From positions 25,677 through 89,676 of the forward strand of contig JAJFII010000083.1 in NCBI GenBank assembly GCA_021775095.1: a DNA stretch of 64,000 nt, read 5' to 3'. The DNA is from Rhodospirillales bacterium. GTDB taxonomy: Bacteria > Pseudomonadota > Alphaproteobacteria > Rhodospirillales > Casp-alpha2. Of the stretch, positions 1 to 9,739 are shown one piece after another. The position numbers and the translations under genes are program-made. How positions within the stretch are numbered: position 1 is the stretch's first letter; each line of letters begins with the position of its first letter. A model generated the notes under the pieces. The model was given only the letters and a program-made list of their open reading frames with translations, was not told the DNA's origin and made no database searches.

Positions 1-1
1 C

Positions 2-1378
2 TCGGGCCAACCTAAATCGTCGAGTCGCAATAGAAAGCGCAAACGCAACAAGAATAAGGGCACGGAGCGCGTCTCCGGAGCATCCTTTGCGCCTGCCGAT
101 TCCGATGGCCCCGGCCTGCCAAAAATTCTTGTTGCCGATGTCACCGGCGACACTGCGGGAGACGCTGGCGCACGCATCGCAACCTGCCTTGATGGATTTC
201 AAAGTTATGAGGTCTTTCGCACCAAACGGCCGTTAAAAATGGGGGGCAAAGGAATTCTCGTCGACCAGTTGATCGCCGCCGCCGCCGAGGGGCGTGCCTG
301 GATGACAGAGGCAGAAGCCGATTTACTGGTTTGGGGGCGCATGACAAACGGCCTGTTGGAATTGCGGTTTTTGGCCATGGTACCCTTGTCTGATACCTAC
401 CCAGGGGCTTTTGGACTGGGTGACGTTCTCGCCCTGCCGTCCGGTCTTGATGGCGATTACACCAGTGCATTGCATGCAATTGTGTTGAGTGCCGTTGGCC
501 CGACATTTAAAGGTATGCGGACCCGGGTCGGCAGCGAGCTGGAAAAGGCGCTTGCCCAAATCAAACCCCTCGTACAGGAAAAACCGCCCGAACTCAGCGG
601 AACTTATTATGGAGCGTTTTTGAGCTGCCTGGGGAACGCCTTTGCCGCCCATGCCCTTTTGGGAGGAACCGCAAAACGCCTGGATCAGGCGGTGTCTTGT
701 TACAAACTTGCATTGACCCATACCAGCTCCGAGGTTGACCCCGTCGTTTGGTCGATTACTCAAAATCACCTTGGCAAGGCCCTGAGGGTCAAGGGGGAGC
801 GGGCGAAAGACGTTGATATGCTGAAGGAATCTTCGCAGGCCTATAAGATGATTGCTGACCAACTGAGCCGCATTGAACATCCCTTTGACTGGGCCCTTGC
901 CAATATAAATCTGGGCATGGTTTTGTATCGGCTTGGCATGGTTTCCGGAAGAGGGTCCTATTTTCAGGAAGCTGCAAAATATTTTGACGAAGCCTTAACC
1001 ATCTATACCAAAGAGGGAACCCCTGGGAAATGGGCAGAAGTCTGCAACCAGTACGGAGTCGTTCTGTTGGCCTTAGGCGAACAGGTTAATGGAAATGTTA
1101 CACTGGAAATTGCCGTGAAAAAATTCAGGGCGTCTTTGCATGTCAGAAAAAAAGAAGTTGTGCCGGTTCTGTGGGCGCAGACGGCAAATAATCTGGGTGC
1201 CGCCTGTTTTTCCCTGGCCAAACGCAATTCCGAACTGGCCCTGTTGCGAGAGGCGTCGTCGTGTTTTGAGGGCGCAATCGAAATTTACAAAAAATCTGGT
1301 GCCGGTAAAAAGGCGGACTTAATTTCTAATAATCTGGCCCGTGTGCAACGGCTGCTGGCAAGCCGCGAAGGGGCCTGA
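2..1378 (+). CDS. TPR-like repeat protein, 5' end outside window
   Basis: The reading frame is open from base 2 to the TGA at 1378, so the true start lies left of the window; about 458 residues are visible. The first visible residues are very basic (RNRKRKRNKNK, Ser/Arg/Lys rich). Next comes a predicted alpha/beta part (PKILVADVTGD ... EADLLVWGRM) that resembles a Rossmann-like module seen in alphaproteobacterial TPR proteins. From about residue 190 the chain is helical, with repeated pairs such as LGKALRVKGER, LGMVLYRLGM and YGVVLLALGEQ, spaced like tetratricopeptide repeats. An ATG at 239 could be a secondary start but would cut the alpha/beta part. The role is not known; TPRs usually mediate protein contacts. 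It stands alone here, with 253 noncoding bases before the convergent kinase gene. Confidence 0.75.
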   Translation, partial: SGQPKSSSRNRKRKRNKNKGTERVSGASFAPADSDGPGLPKILVADVTGDTAGDAGARIATCLDGFQSYEVFRTKRPLKMGGKGILVDQLIAAAAEGRAWMTEAEADLLVWGRMTNGLLELRFLAMVPLSDTYPGAFGLGDVLALPSGLDGDYTSALHAIVLSAVGPTFKGMRTRVGSELEKALAQIKPLVQEKPPELSGTYYGAFLSCLGNAFAAHALLGGTAKRLDQAVSCYKLALTHTSSEVDPVVWSITQNHLGKALRVKGERAKDVDMLKESSQAYKMIADQLSRIEHPFDWALANINLGMVLYRLGMVSGRGSYFQEAAKYFDEALTIYTKEGTPGKWAEVCNQYGVVLLALGEQVNGNVTLEIAVKKFRASLHVRKKEVVPVLWAQTANNLGAACFSLAKRNSELALLREASSCFEGAIEIYKKSGAGKKADLISNNLARVQRLLASREGA

Positions 1379-1631
1379 CGGTTAACCAGGTCTTGACACG
1401 CTTGTCTTATGATTATTGTGGAAGGTGCCGCACTGGGTGCCGGCCGTGCCTGTGTCCGCAAGACCGATGCGACGGACTTTTGCAAGCAGCCTGTAGGCGA
1501 GGCTGGAAAATCAAAATGAAAAGGGGCGGTACAACCCGTCGCTGCTAAATCGTTCTGTTGGCGACATCTTAAGCAATTGAATCATAACCGACAATAAGGG
1601 TATTGCGGTAACCGCTCATGAAGCTTGTATG

Positions 1632-4004
1632 TTAGCAGGCTGTTGCCCCGGAAATATCGTCATCTTTATCATTTGCGGAAGCAATATTTGTCAGTGTCAG
1701 AATCAACGTTTCATAGTGTATCGGCTTGGTCAGTATAAAATTCATGCCCGCCCGTTTCATGGCTTGTTTATTCGAAGTTCTGGCGTCGGCGGTCAGGCCA
1801 ATTATTATTACCTGAGATACCTCAAGATTTGCATGGTTTCGAATGGCTGCGGCGGTAGCGGACCCATCCATGATCGGCATATGCTGGTCGAGTATAACAA
1901 AATCGACCCGTTGATGATTAAGGATCTCCAAAGCCTCATTGCCGCCGTTTGCCACGAACGTGTGCATTCCGCATTTCTTCAGAATCTCAGCCGCGACCAT
2001 GGCGTTAAGTTTGTTGTCATCGACAACGAGTGCGGTTTGTTGGAAATGGTCATCCAGATCGCTGGTTTTGGTAATGGTATCGTCTTCTTTCTGTGCCCCG
2101 TCTTTCCTATCGATCTCCGTCACGGGGATGTCGACATTAACCATGGTGCCTCGCCCTTCTTTACTGACGATCGATAACTCTCCACCCATGGCGGAAAGTA
2201 ATTTCTGAACAATCGTGAGCCCGAGACCAACCCCTTCAAAGGATCGCGTCAGACTGGTGTCTGCCTGATTGAAAGGTTCGAGAATTTTTTCCTGATCCTC
2301 ATCGCTAATTCCCACTCCGGTATCGCTAATTGAGACCGACAGAATGGCTTTCGTGTTTTCACTTGCGCTGATGATTTTGGATTGGATATTTACAGAACCT
2401 TGAGGTGTAAATTTTACGGCATTGCCAACAAGATTCCACACAATCTGGCGAATCCTGATGGGATCGCCGAGGAGTCTGCTGTCCGGGTCGAGCATGCTAT
2501 TGTATTGAATTTTGACGGAATCGCTCGCGGTTTGCTGGTAGATCGATAAAACAGGAGCAATAATTTCATCAATGCTGAATTCAACTTCTTCCAGCTCAAA
2601 GGTTTCGGATTCAATTTTCGACAAATCCAGAACATCTGTGAGAATTTGCAGCAGGCTTTCTCCGGCGGTCCGTGCGAGGAGGAGATATTCGGCTTGTTGC
2701 TCTGTCAGCTTCTGGTTCATTTCCAAAAGCTGTATCATACCGAGCATACCGTTCAGGGGCGTCCTGATTTCGTGGCTCATGATCGCCAGAAATGCCGCTC
2801 TTGCGGCACTGGAACGTTCCGCCTCTTCGCGTGCTTGCTCGGCGGCTTTGCGTGCCATCTCCATGTCGTGCGTTCGCGAGGCGATACTCCCGCTGGCGCG
2901 CGACAGGGCCTGGGATAATAAAACGAGTTCCTTGGGCCCGGTGGAAATGGCATCAATGATTGTTGAGGAAGGTTCGGTGTCATGTCGCATGAGGATGGCC
3001 GCCGATTCCGATATTTTTGCCAGTGGCCGGGTGAATGTTCGGGCCATCCAGATGCCGGAAATCATCGCAATCACGATGGCGGCAGCTGCCAGGGCGGTGA
3101 TTGTCCTGGCCAGCTCGATTGACGGCGCGGTGATCGATGCCCATGGGACTCTGATAACAAGTAACCATGCCCGCGCACTGCCAAAGGTTTGAATGCCGAT
3201 ATCATGAAATATGACCAGTTCCTTTTGGTCACCGGGTAACATTTGGACGAACCGCCCGATCGGGCCGATCTGGTGGGCGCGCCTGAGAATATCCCGTTCG
3301 ATATTTCGTCCCGCCTTGGCATCGGCAAAACCATCGAACGCGATGGTGGGGCTGCGTCGCGGTGGCGATGTCAGCAGTTCGCCATTTTCCTGTAGCAGGT
3401 AAGAAAAGGCATCTGTGCCAAGGCTGGTTCGCAATCGTTGCATTATGTCTTCCAGGATCGACAGCGAAACCCGACTGACAAGTACGCCGATGACAACCAG
3501 ATTGCTGTCGTCGGTAACCGGCGACATTATCAGGATGTCTTTCCCGCCATTTTCCGATGTGAGAATGTCTGAATAAAAGACGTCGCTTTGTTGGCCATTG
3601 ATAACAATCTCGAAAAGCCCCGGCTTCACACCAAGGTCCATGATATCACGTTTGGTACTGGGAACGGAACCGGATCGAGCAATCTCCGTGCCCGTATTAT
3701 CGAAGAAATAAAGAGCGGTTGTCACCGGTGTTTCGGCAACCGCTTCACTCAGGTATCGTGCAATCGCCCGTACATCATTCCTTTCCAACACGTCTGATTG
3801 AGTTAATACCTTGAGATCAGAAGAAACGCGCTGAAACAGATCGTCAAACTCTGGCGCAATCAGATTTGTTTTTTGTTGAAAATTATTTCCGGTATTCTCT
3901 TCGACATAGCGGGTTATTTTTGTGATGGTGAAAAAAGTTAGCAAAAGCAATGGGAGCAGAGCCGCAACGCCGAAACCCAATATCAAACGCGTTTTCATGG
4001 CCAT
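1632..4004 (-). CDS. hybrid sensor histidine kinase with receiver domain
   Basis: This is a membrane sensor kinase that would autophosphorylate and pass phosphate to its own receiver domain. Hydrophobic segments at about residues 7-29 and 299-321 flank a periplasmic region of about 270 residues that looks like a Cache-type ligand sensor. A HAMP-like linker and a coiled segment rich in Ala/Glu (about 380-400) follow. The HisKA box MSHEIRTPLNG has H411. The ATPase domain has an N box (N524, N528), G1 DTGVGIS (561-567) and GVGLGLT (591-597). The receiver has acidic D662/D663, the predicted phospho-acceptor D706 (VILDQHMP) and K760. No Hpt domain or partner response regulator is next to it, so the output protein is unknown. 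Start ATG 4004 has only a weak ribosome site; a second ATG lies two codons downstream. Confidence 0.92.
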   Translation of the reverse strand: MAMKTRLILGFGVAALLPLLLLTFFTITKITRYVEENTGNNFQQKTNLIAPEFDDLFQRVSSDLKVLTQSDVLERNDVRAIARYLSEAVAETPVTTALYFFDNTGTEIARSGSVPSTKRDIMDLGVKPGLFEIVINGQQSDVFYSDILTSENGGKDILIMSPVTDDSNLVVIGVLVSRVSLSILEDIMQRLRTSLGTDAFSYLLQENGELLTSPPRRSPTIAFDGFADAKAGRNIERDILRRAHQIGPIGRFVQMLPGDQKELVIFHDIGIQTFGSARAWLLVIRVPWASITAPSIELARTITALAAAAIVIAMISGIWMARTFTRPLAKISESAAILMRHDTEPSSTIIDAISTGPKELVLLSQALSRASGSIASRTHDMEMARKAAEQAREEAERSSAARAAFLAIMSHEIRTPLNGMLGMIQLLEMNQKLTEQQAEYLLLARTAGESLLQILTDVLDLSKIESETFELEEVEFSIDEIIAPVLSIYQQTASDSVKIQYNSMLDPDSRLLGDPIRIRQIVWNLVGNAVKFTPQGSVNIQSKIISASENTKAILSVSISDTGVGISDEDQEKILEPFNQADTSLTRSFEGVGLGLTIVQKLLSAMGGELSIVSKEGRGTMVNVDIPVTEIDRKDGAQKEDDTITKTSDLDDHFQQTALVVDDNKLNAMVAAEILKKCGMHTFVANGGNEALEILNHQRVDFVILDQHMPIMDGSATAAAIRNHANLEVSQVIIIGLTADARTSNKQAMKRAGMNFILTKPIHYETLILTLTNIASANDKDDDISGATAC

Positions 4005-4278
4005 TTCGACATCTTTATCACAATTATAAGTATAGGCTGTCTACCATAGATATGCCTGAAGTAGGATAGTAGGACAATAGGGTAGTACTGTCACCTGACG
4101 CCGGCCTGACAGGAACCTCATTGGGCGGGTCGCCAATAAATCGACGGTTTGAGACCACCCGGATATGTGGTAAACGGGAAGCCGCAAATTCCAACTCTCA
4201 CTAGGTCATCGGCCCGCAAAAGCCATGCCGCAAGTCACTCAAAACCAAATGGCGATGATTTTTTTTAGAATGCGGTTT

Positions 4279-5268
4279 CTAATGAAGGTGGCAGGCGACC
4301 CAATGACCAGGGCTGCCTTCTTTAAACGGCGGTTCTTCCGTTCGGCAACGGGTTTCGGCCAGCGGGCAGCGGGTATGAAAACGGCAGCCTTTTGGCGGAT
4401 CACTGGGGCTCGGAATGTCGCCTTGCAAAACCCGATCCGCTGCCGGTTTTATTTCAGGATTGGGGATCGGAATCGATGCCAACAGGGCCTGGGTGTAGGG
4501 GTGTTGTGGCGCTTTAAACAATTCATCGCGGTTGGCAACTTCAATAATTTTGCCCAAATACATGACCGCAATGCGGTGGCAGACCTGGGCGACGACGGCC
4601 AGATCATGGGCAATAAACAGGTAAGAAAGGCCCAGCTCCTGCTGCAGATCCATGAACAGATTGATAACCTGGGCCTGGACGGAGACATCGAGGGCGGAGA
4701 CCGGTTCATCGGCAATAATGAGTTTTGGATTTAGCGCGAGGGCCCGGGCGATGCCGACCCGCTGGCGTTGACCGCCGGAAAATTCATTGGCGTAATTGCG
4801 GGTTTGCGCGGCGCGCAGCCCGACCCGCCGAAAAAGTTCCCTGACCATTTCGTCGGCTGCTACACCGGAGGCGATGCCATGAATGTGCAGGGCTTCAGCG
4901 ACAACTTTGCCAACGGGAATGCGCGGGTTCAGCGACGAATAGGGGTCCTGGAAAACCATCTGCACCTGGCGCCGATGTACGAACATATCGCGTTTATTCA
5001 GGCCGGTAATGGCAACGCCGCTGATTTTGATCTCGCCCGATGTCGGTTCGACCAGACGCATGATCGATTTCCCCAGGGTCGACTTGCCCGACCCGCTTTC
5101 ACCGACCAGCCCCAGGGTTTCCCCTTCGCGCAGGTTTATCGATACACCGTCGACCGCATAGACATGACCACTGACCCGTGAGAAGACACCTGTGCGAATG
5201 GGAAAATGAGTTTTTAGATCGATCACTTCTAACAAAGGTGCAACCGGGGATTTTTGATCTGCTGCCAT
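4279..5268 (-). CDS. Dpp/Opp-type ABC transporter ATP-binding protein (second ATPase)
   Basis: One of two ATPases powering the peptide-type importer of this operon; it acts on the cytoplasmic face. Seen: Walker A GESGSGKST (about 56-64), Q-loop FQDPYSSLNPR, signature FSGGQRQR (about 163), Walker B LIIADEP and an oligopeptide C-terminal domain with clustered cysteines (CRFHTRCP ... RC). ATG 5268 is chosen because it overlaps the TAA of the upstream ATPase gene (TAATG), a coupling arrangement. An in-frame ATG at 5301 would add 11 unneeded residues. Length 329 aa is normal for DppF/OppF proteins. The operon also carries three sulfatase genes, so the substrate may be a sulfated compound rather than a peptide. 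It is the last gene of the operon. Confidence 0.92.
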   Translation of the reverse strand: MAADQKSPVAPLLEVIDLKTHFPIRTGVFSRVSGHVYAVDGVSINLREGETLGLVGESGSGKSTLGKSIMRLVEPTSGEIKISGVAITGLNKRDMFVHRRQVQMVFQDPYSSLNPRIPVGKVVAEALHIHGIASGVAADEMVRELFRRVGLRAAQTRNYANEFSGGQRQRVGIARALALNPKLIIADEPVSALDVSVQAQVINLFMDLQQELGLSYLFIAHDLAVVAQVCHRIAVMYLGKIIEVANRDELFKAPQHPYTQALLASIPIPNPEIKPAADRVLQGDIPSPSDPPKGCRFHTRCPLAETRCRTEEPPFKEGSPGHWVACHLH

Positions 5269-6266
5269 TAGCCGGGAAGCTCCTGCCAGCAGGCGGCCCA
5301 ATGGTTCGGAGATTTTTTTTCAAAAACCGGTTTTTCGATCCGGCATTGATCCGTTGCGTAACCACAGCGATCGGCAAACGCACAACCCGCCGGCAGATCA
5401 TAAAGCGGTGGCACAACGCCGGGAATTTCGGTCAGGCGTTTGCTTAAGCCATCGCCGTTGGTGATTTTATCAAGTCTTGGGATCGCCGTCATCAGACCGC
5501 GCGTATATGGATGGCGCGGACGGGCGAACAATTTTTTTACCGAAGCCTCTTCGATCTTTCGTCCGGCGTACATAACCACAACTCGATCCGCAACTTCAGC
5601 GATCACACCCAAATCATGGGTCACCATGATCACTGCCGTTCCCATTTTTTCCTGCAGTTCGCGGATCAACTGCAAGATTTGCGCCTGGATGGTTACGTCC
5701 AGTGCGGTGGTTGGCTCATCGGCAATCAAAACCTTGGGGTCACAGGCCAAAGCGATGGCAATCATCACCCGCTGGCGCATCCCTCCGGACATTTCGTGCG
5801 GGTACCCGCTCAACCATTTCCGAGTATCGGGAATTTGCACGAGGGCCAACATTTCCTGGGCCCGGTCGGCGGCTTGTTTTTTTGACAATCCCAAATGCCG
5901 CGTCAACGGTTCGCTGATCTGTTTGCCAATGGTCATCATCGGATTAAGCGAGGTCATGGGTTCCTGAAAAATCATCGAAATTTCGTTGCCGCGCACGGCC
6001 CGAATACGTTCTTCAGAAACCCGCGTTAAATCTTCGCCGGCAAATAACACGGAACCGCCAACAATTTTTCCGGGTGGGTCCGGTATCAGGCGCAGAATGG
6101 ATAACGACGAGACACTTTTACCGCAGCCCGATTCGCCGACAACACCCAGCGTTTCTCCCTGACCGACGGCGTAACTGACGCCATCAACCGCGCGCACGAT
6201 CCCATCGCGGGTGGCAAATTGGGTTTGCAGGTTTTTGAGTTCTAAAACGGCAGCCATGGCGTCCAT
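5268..6266 (-). CDS. Dpp/Opp-type ABC transporter ATP-binding protein (first ATPase)
   Basis: DppD/OppD-like ATPase of 332 aa, partner of the next gene. Walker A GESGCGKS (44-51), Q-loop FQEPMTSLNP, signature MSGGMRQR (about 159-166), Walker B VLIADEP with D183/E184, and the C-terminal oligopeptide domain (GCAFADRCGYATDQC). The start at 6266 lies 2 bp after the sulfatase stop, so the two genes are probably cotranslated; a second in-frame ATG lies three codons in. Having both a D-type and an F-type ATPase is usual for group 5 peptide importers. Confidence 0.92.
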   Translation of the reverse strand: MDAMAAVLELKNLQTQFATRDGIVRAVDGVSYAVGQGETLGVVGESGCGKSVSSLSILRLIPDPPGKIVGGSVLFAGEDLTRVSEERIRAVRGNEISMIFQEPMTSLNPMMTIGKQISEPLTRHLGLSKKQAADRAQEMLALVQIPDTRKWLSGYPHEMSGGMRQRVMIAIALACDPKVLIADEPTTALDVTIQAQILQLIRELQEKMGTAVIMVTHDLGVIAEVADRVVVMYAGRKIEEASVKKLFARPRHPYTRGLMTAIPRLDKITNGDGLSKRLTEIPGVVPPLYDLPAGCAFADRCGYATDQCRIEKPVFEKKSPNHWAACWQELPG

Positions 6267-6268
6267 AT

Positions 6269-7804
6269 TTATGCCATGCCGACTTGTGTTTTTTGTGGGA
6301 TCATATCATCCGGGCGCGACCGGATCATATCGGTTAATTCTTTTTGCAACAGGGCGTAACCTGGATCGCCAAACAGATTGTCCATTTCGTGCGGGTCATT
6401 ACTCAAATCATACATTTCGCCAGCACCGGATATCTCTTCCAATGTCAGCTTTGCGGTCTTTGCGCGAACGGTCCTTAAATTTAAACGGACGCCAGATCGC
6501 GACGGCCTCAGATCCCATTCACTATGGGCAAAATCCCGGCTATCGCCGGATCCTTCCAGTAGTTTTTTCAAACTATGGCTATGCAAATTGGCAGGCGGCG
6601 ATATGCCGGCATAGTCATAAAAAGTAGCAGCCAGATCCAAAGTTGATATGGGATCGTCAACAATTTTGTTGGTTCCAACACCGGGTCCCCGTGCGACGCA
6701 ACCAACACGTAACAGACCCTCGTACAACATCGGACCTTTTAACAAAAGTCCATGATCACCCAACCATTCGCCATGATCGGAGGTGAACACAACTAGCGTA
6801 TTGTCACTTAAACCCAATTCGTCAAGGGTTGTCAAAATACGGCCAACATTGTGATCGATGAGCGAAATCATGCCATAATAATTGGCGATGGTGTGGCGTA
6901 ATTTTTGTTCATTGGGCGGCGTCACCCGGGACCAGGTCGCCCGGTGCGCCGCGAGTTTTTTGTCCGGCATATCCGGTTTTCCCTGCAGGCTTTTTGCGTG
7001 CCACCAGGGCCGTCGTTGCAGGTCACGTTCCTGGTGAAACGGCAGCTCGACTTCGTCCGGGTGGTGCAATCGGTTCCACGGTTCCGGGCAATCAAAGGGC
7101 GTATGGGGGTCTGGAAAAGACGCCCACAGGACAAAGGGATTATCTTTGTGTTGTTCCAGATAGCGGACCGTTTGATTGCCAACCCAGGTCGAATGATGCC
7201 ACGCTGCTGGCAGCGCCGAATTCCAGGTTTGCGGCGCGCCGACATCCGGTGGCAAATGGGTTTCCCACAACTTTATCTTTGCCGGGCCCCGACCGTCCGC
7301 ATAAAGCCAGCGCTCGTAATGCAGGGAATTGGGCGGCGGTGTTGGTCGTCCATTGGCATAGTGACCTAGCATCATGGTTTCCATATGATCGAATCCCATA
7401 TAGGGCCCCATCCAGTCCCGAGGCAGCGTCGGGATCGTCGATTTGTCTTCCGGGGTTCCCGTTGGTGAAAAAGTGTGGTGGGTTGAAAAATGAGTTTTCC
7501 CCACATATCCACTTTGATATCCGGCGTTCGCCAACTGCCGACCGAACCCCAGTTCCCCTTGCCAGACCTCCAAATCGATGCCGTTATCACTGACCCCGTG
7601 GGTACAGGGTAATAAACCGGTTAAAAGCGAAGATCGCGCAGGCTGGCAAACGGCATTTGGCGTAATGCAATTGGCGAAGCGGGTCCCTTCTCTGGCCATC
7701 TGTTCGAGATGTGGGGTTTTAACCGATCGCCCTTCAAAACCATAACAATCGCCCCGGTGTTGGTCAGAGGTTATCAGCAAAATATTAGGTGTATCGGTCA
7801 TCAC
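6269..7804 (-). CDS. type I sulfatase, cytoplasmic, embedded in ABC operon
   Basis: A formylglycine-dependent sulfatase of 511 aa that hydrolyses a sulfate ester. The N-terminal metal site NILLITSDQH and the active-site box CQPARSSLLTG (C53, matching C-x-P-x-R) are intact; C53 would be converted to formylglycine by a maturase that is not in the window. Further alkaline-phosphatase-fold motifs include VVFTSDHGEWLGDHG. There is no signal peptide, so it should act inside the cell. The gene sits between a permease gene (8 bp away) and an ATPase gene (2 bp away), which ties its substrate to the importer. The substrate is unknown: choline sulfate and sulfated sugars are possibilities, with no direct evidence for either. 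Confidence 0.9.
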   Translation of the reverse strand: MMTDTPNILLITSDQHRGDCYGFEGRSVKTPHLEQMAREGTRFANCITPNAVCQPARSSLLTGLLPCTHGVSDNGIDLEVWQGELGFGRQLANAGYQSGYVGKTHFSTHHTFSPTGTPEDKSTIPTLPRDWMGPYMGFDHMETMMLGHYANGRPTPPPNSLHYERWLYADGRGPAKIKLWETHLPPDVGAPQTWNSALPAAWHHSTWVGNQTVRYLEQHKDNPFVLWASFPDPHTPFDCPEPWNRLHHPDEVELPFHQERDLQRRPWWHAKSLQGKPDMPDKKLAAHRATWSRVTPPNEQKLRHTIANYYGMISLIDHNVGRILTTLDELGLSDNTLVVFTSDHGEWLGDHGLLLKGPMLYEGLLRVGCVARGPGVGTNKIVDDPISTLDLAATFYDYAGISPPANLHSHSLKKLLEGSGDSRDFAHSEWDLRPSRSGVRLNLRTVRAKTAKLTLEEISGAGEMYDLSNDPHEMDNLFGDPGYALLQKELTDMIRSRPDDMIPQKTQVGMA

Positions 7805-7812
7805 TCGTTCTC

Positions 7813-8712
7813 CTATAAAACACTGCCACCGCGTGGGTCCAAATGGTCTCGCACACCATCGCCCAATAAATTAAAGGCGATCATCGTCAGGAATAAAAAT
7901 CCACCGGGAAACAACGAGATCCACGGCGCGAAGGTCAAAAATTCATTGCCCTTGGCGATCATAGTGCCCCAACTCGGTGTGGGTTCCTGGATTCCCATTC
8001 CCAAAAAACTGAGCGTCGATTCGGTCAGGATCACGTTGCCCAGCAGAACCGAAGCCAGAACAATGATCGGGCTGAGGCAATTGGGCAGGACATGGCCGAA
8101 GACGATCCGTAGATTATTCATCCCCAGGGCATGGCAGGCCGTGATATAATCCTGTGACTTGACGCTCAATACCGAACCCCGGACAACCCGGGCAAACTGG
8201 GTAATCCGACGGATCGATAAGGCGAGAATAATCGACGGTAAACTGGGGCCCAATACACTGACCAGCGCCAACGCCAAGATGATACCCGGAACCGACATAA
8301 AAACCTCGACGACCCGCATGACGATTTCGTCGACCCAACCGCCAAAATAGCCAGAAACCGCACCGATAAAAACACCCAAAATCATACCGCACACAACCGT
8401 GACGACACCGATCAACAATGAGGTTTGGGTGCCATATAAAACACGCGAAAAAACGTCGCGCCCGGCTTGGTCCGTTCCCATCAAATGCTGCCAACTTGGA
8501 GGATCCAGACCATTTGACGGATTAACCTGCTCAAACGGAAAGGGCGCGATCCACGGCGCAAAAAGCGCGACAAAAAGCAAAAGAGCGGTAATTGCAAAAC
8601 TGATTTGGTTCAATGGCAGGATTAAAAACCGCCTGAAACTTTCCGCCGCAAGTGACCAGCTGCTTTTGTATTTTTCCTCGAACGGGCGATCGGACCGGGT
8701 TAGGTCACTCAT
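7813..8712 (-). CDS. Dpp/Opp-type ABC transporter permease (DppC-like)
   Basis: Inner-membrane permease of 299 aa. An N-terminal cytoplasmic arm of about 30 residues leads into a first membrane helix (ITALLLFVALFAPWI), followed by the OppC-type segment FPFEQVNPSNGLDPPSWQHL and GTDQAGRDVFSR. It has about six predicted helices. The ATPase-contact (EAA-like) loop is ALGMNNLRIVFGHVLPN. The start overlaps the stop of the upstream permease by 4 bp (ATGA), so the two subunits are translationally coupled. It should form the translocation pore together with the DppB-like protein. Confidence 0.92.
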   Translation of the reverse strand: MSDLTRSDRPFEEKYKSSWSLAAESFRRFLILPLNQISFAITALLLFVALFAPWIAPFPFEQVNPSNGLDPPSWQHLMGTDQAGRDVFSRVLYGTQTSLLIGVVTVVCGMILGVFIGAVSGYFGGWVDEIVMRVVEVFMSVPGIILALALVSVLGPSLPSIILALSIRRITQFARVVRGSVLSVKSQDYITACHALGMNNLRIVFGHVLPNCLSPIIVLASVLLGNVILTESTLSFLGMGIQEPTPSWGTMIAKGNEFLTFAPWISLFPGGFLFLTMIAFNLLGDGVRDHLDPRGGSVL

Positions 8713-9656
8713 AACCGGATCCTCGGGTCAACGACCAAATACAAGATATCAACAAGTAAATTTGTTACGGCAAATGCAACCCCAACAACCAAAACCGCCC
8801 CCTGCATAACCAACAGGTCTTTCTCGTAAATCGATTCAATAAGCAAACTTCCAAGGCCCGGAATTGAAAAAATATATTCAACGGCGACGGCTCCCCCCAT
8901 CAAGTTGGCTAATTGAAACCCAATGACGGTTAAGACGGGATTGATTGCATTACGCAGCGCATGAACCAGCAGGACACGCTGGCGGCTCAACCCCTTGGCA
9001 GTCGCCGTGCGCACCATATCTTGCGAAAGAACTTCCAGCATGCTGGAACGCATCATTCGTGCTATCAGTGCCGCCGGATGTAAAGCGATGGCCAGGGTCG
9101 GCAGAACCATGGCAATCGGGCCATGATCGATGACGGATCCGTTCATGGGAAAAATGGGTATGGCGAAAGAAAATAAGAGTATAAGCACCAGAGCAAACCA
9201 AAACGTTGGCGTACTTACACCAATAATTGCGATCATTCGGGCGATATAATCCCCGGTTTTACCCTGGTTTACAGCCGAAATAATGCCCAATGCGATGCCA
9301 ACGATCGACGCCACGACCATTGTTGTTAATAATAAAAAAACCGTCGATGGCAGGGCATAAAAAATCATTTCGGCGACCAATTCAGTGGTAACGAAAGACC
9401 GGCCAAAATCGCCCTGCAGGGCTTTACCTAACCACAGTCCGTATTGAACAAGCATCGGTTTGTCCAAACCCAATTCGCGACGCACGCGCTCCAATTCGCC
9501 TGGTTCGATGGTTGTATACCCATCCATATCTAGACCCATGGCGGCTATTGCCGGATCACCAGGCGCCAGGTGTCCAAGCACGAAAGCCAATGTCGCTACG
9601 CCCAATATTGTGGGAATAGAAAGCAAAAGCCGTCTGAAAATAACCGTGGTCAGCAT
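8709..9656 (-). CDS. Dpp/Opp-type ABC transporter permease (DppB-like)
   Basis: Inner-membrane permease of 315 aa with the usual DppB layout: one N-terminal helix (RRLLLSIPTILGVATLAFVLGHL), a periplasmic loop with GELERVRRELGLDKPMLVQYG, then five helices. The EAA-like loop is TATAKGLSRQRVLLVHALRNA. It follows the binding-protein gene after 83 bp that contain a strong stem-loop. The length and motifs are ordinary for the family; the substrate is set mainly by the binding protein. Confidence 0.92.
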   Translation of the reverse strand: MLTTVIFRRLLLSIPTILGVATLAFVLGHLAPGDPAIAAMGLDMDGYTTIEPGELERVRRELGLDKPMLVQYGLWLGKALQGDFGRSFVTTELVAEMIFYALPSTVFLLLTTMVVASIVGIALGIISAVNQGKTGDYIARMIAIIGVSTPTFWFALVLILLFSFAIPIFPMNGSVIDHGPIAMVLPTLAIALHPAALIARMMRSSMLEVLSQDMVRTATAKGLSRQRVLLVHALRNAINPVLTVIGFQLANLMGGAVAVEYIFSIPGLGSLLIESIYEKDLLVMQGAVLVVGVAFAVTNLLVDILYLVVDPRIRL

Positions 9657-9695
9657 CTTGCAAACCTAAACCATTTGGATAAAAACTTTAGAATA

Positions 9696-9728
9696 TTCCC
9701 ACCCGACATCTGAGATGCCAGGTGGGAA
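9696..9728 (-). promoter_or_regulatory. long perfect stem-loop between binding-protein and permease genes
   Basis: Two 16-nt arms (9696-9711 and 9713-9728) pair completely if G:U pairs are allowed, with one base between them. On the minus strand the 5' arm starts TTCCCACC and the 3' arm ends GGTGGGAA. No U-run follows directly, so it is more likely an mRNA-stabilising or attenuating hairpin than a full terminator. Such hairpins after binding-protein genes commonly raise binding-protein output over permease output. Confidence 0.6.
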
Positions 9729-9739
9729 CGCCGATCAAG

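Noticed and set aside
1391..1420. TTGACA box after the TPR gene
   Set aside because: The only TATGAT-like box is 9 bp away and no plus-strand gene follows.
2572..3192. 206-codon open frame antisense to the histidine kinase
   Set aside because: It is a shadow of the well-supported kinase gene and encodes low-complexity Ala/Ser/Arg sequence without motifs.
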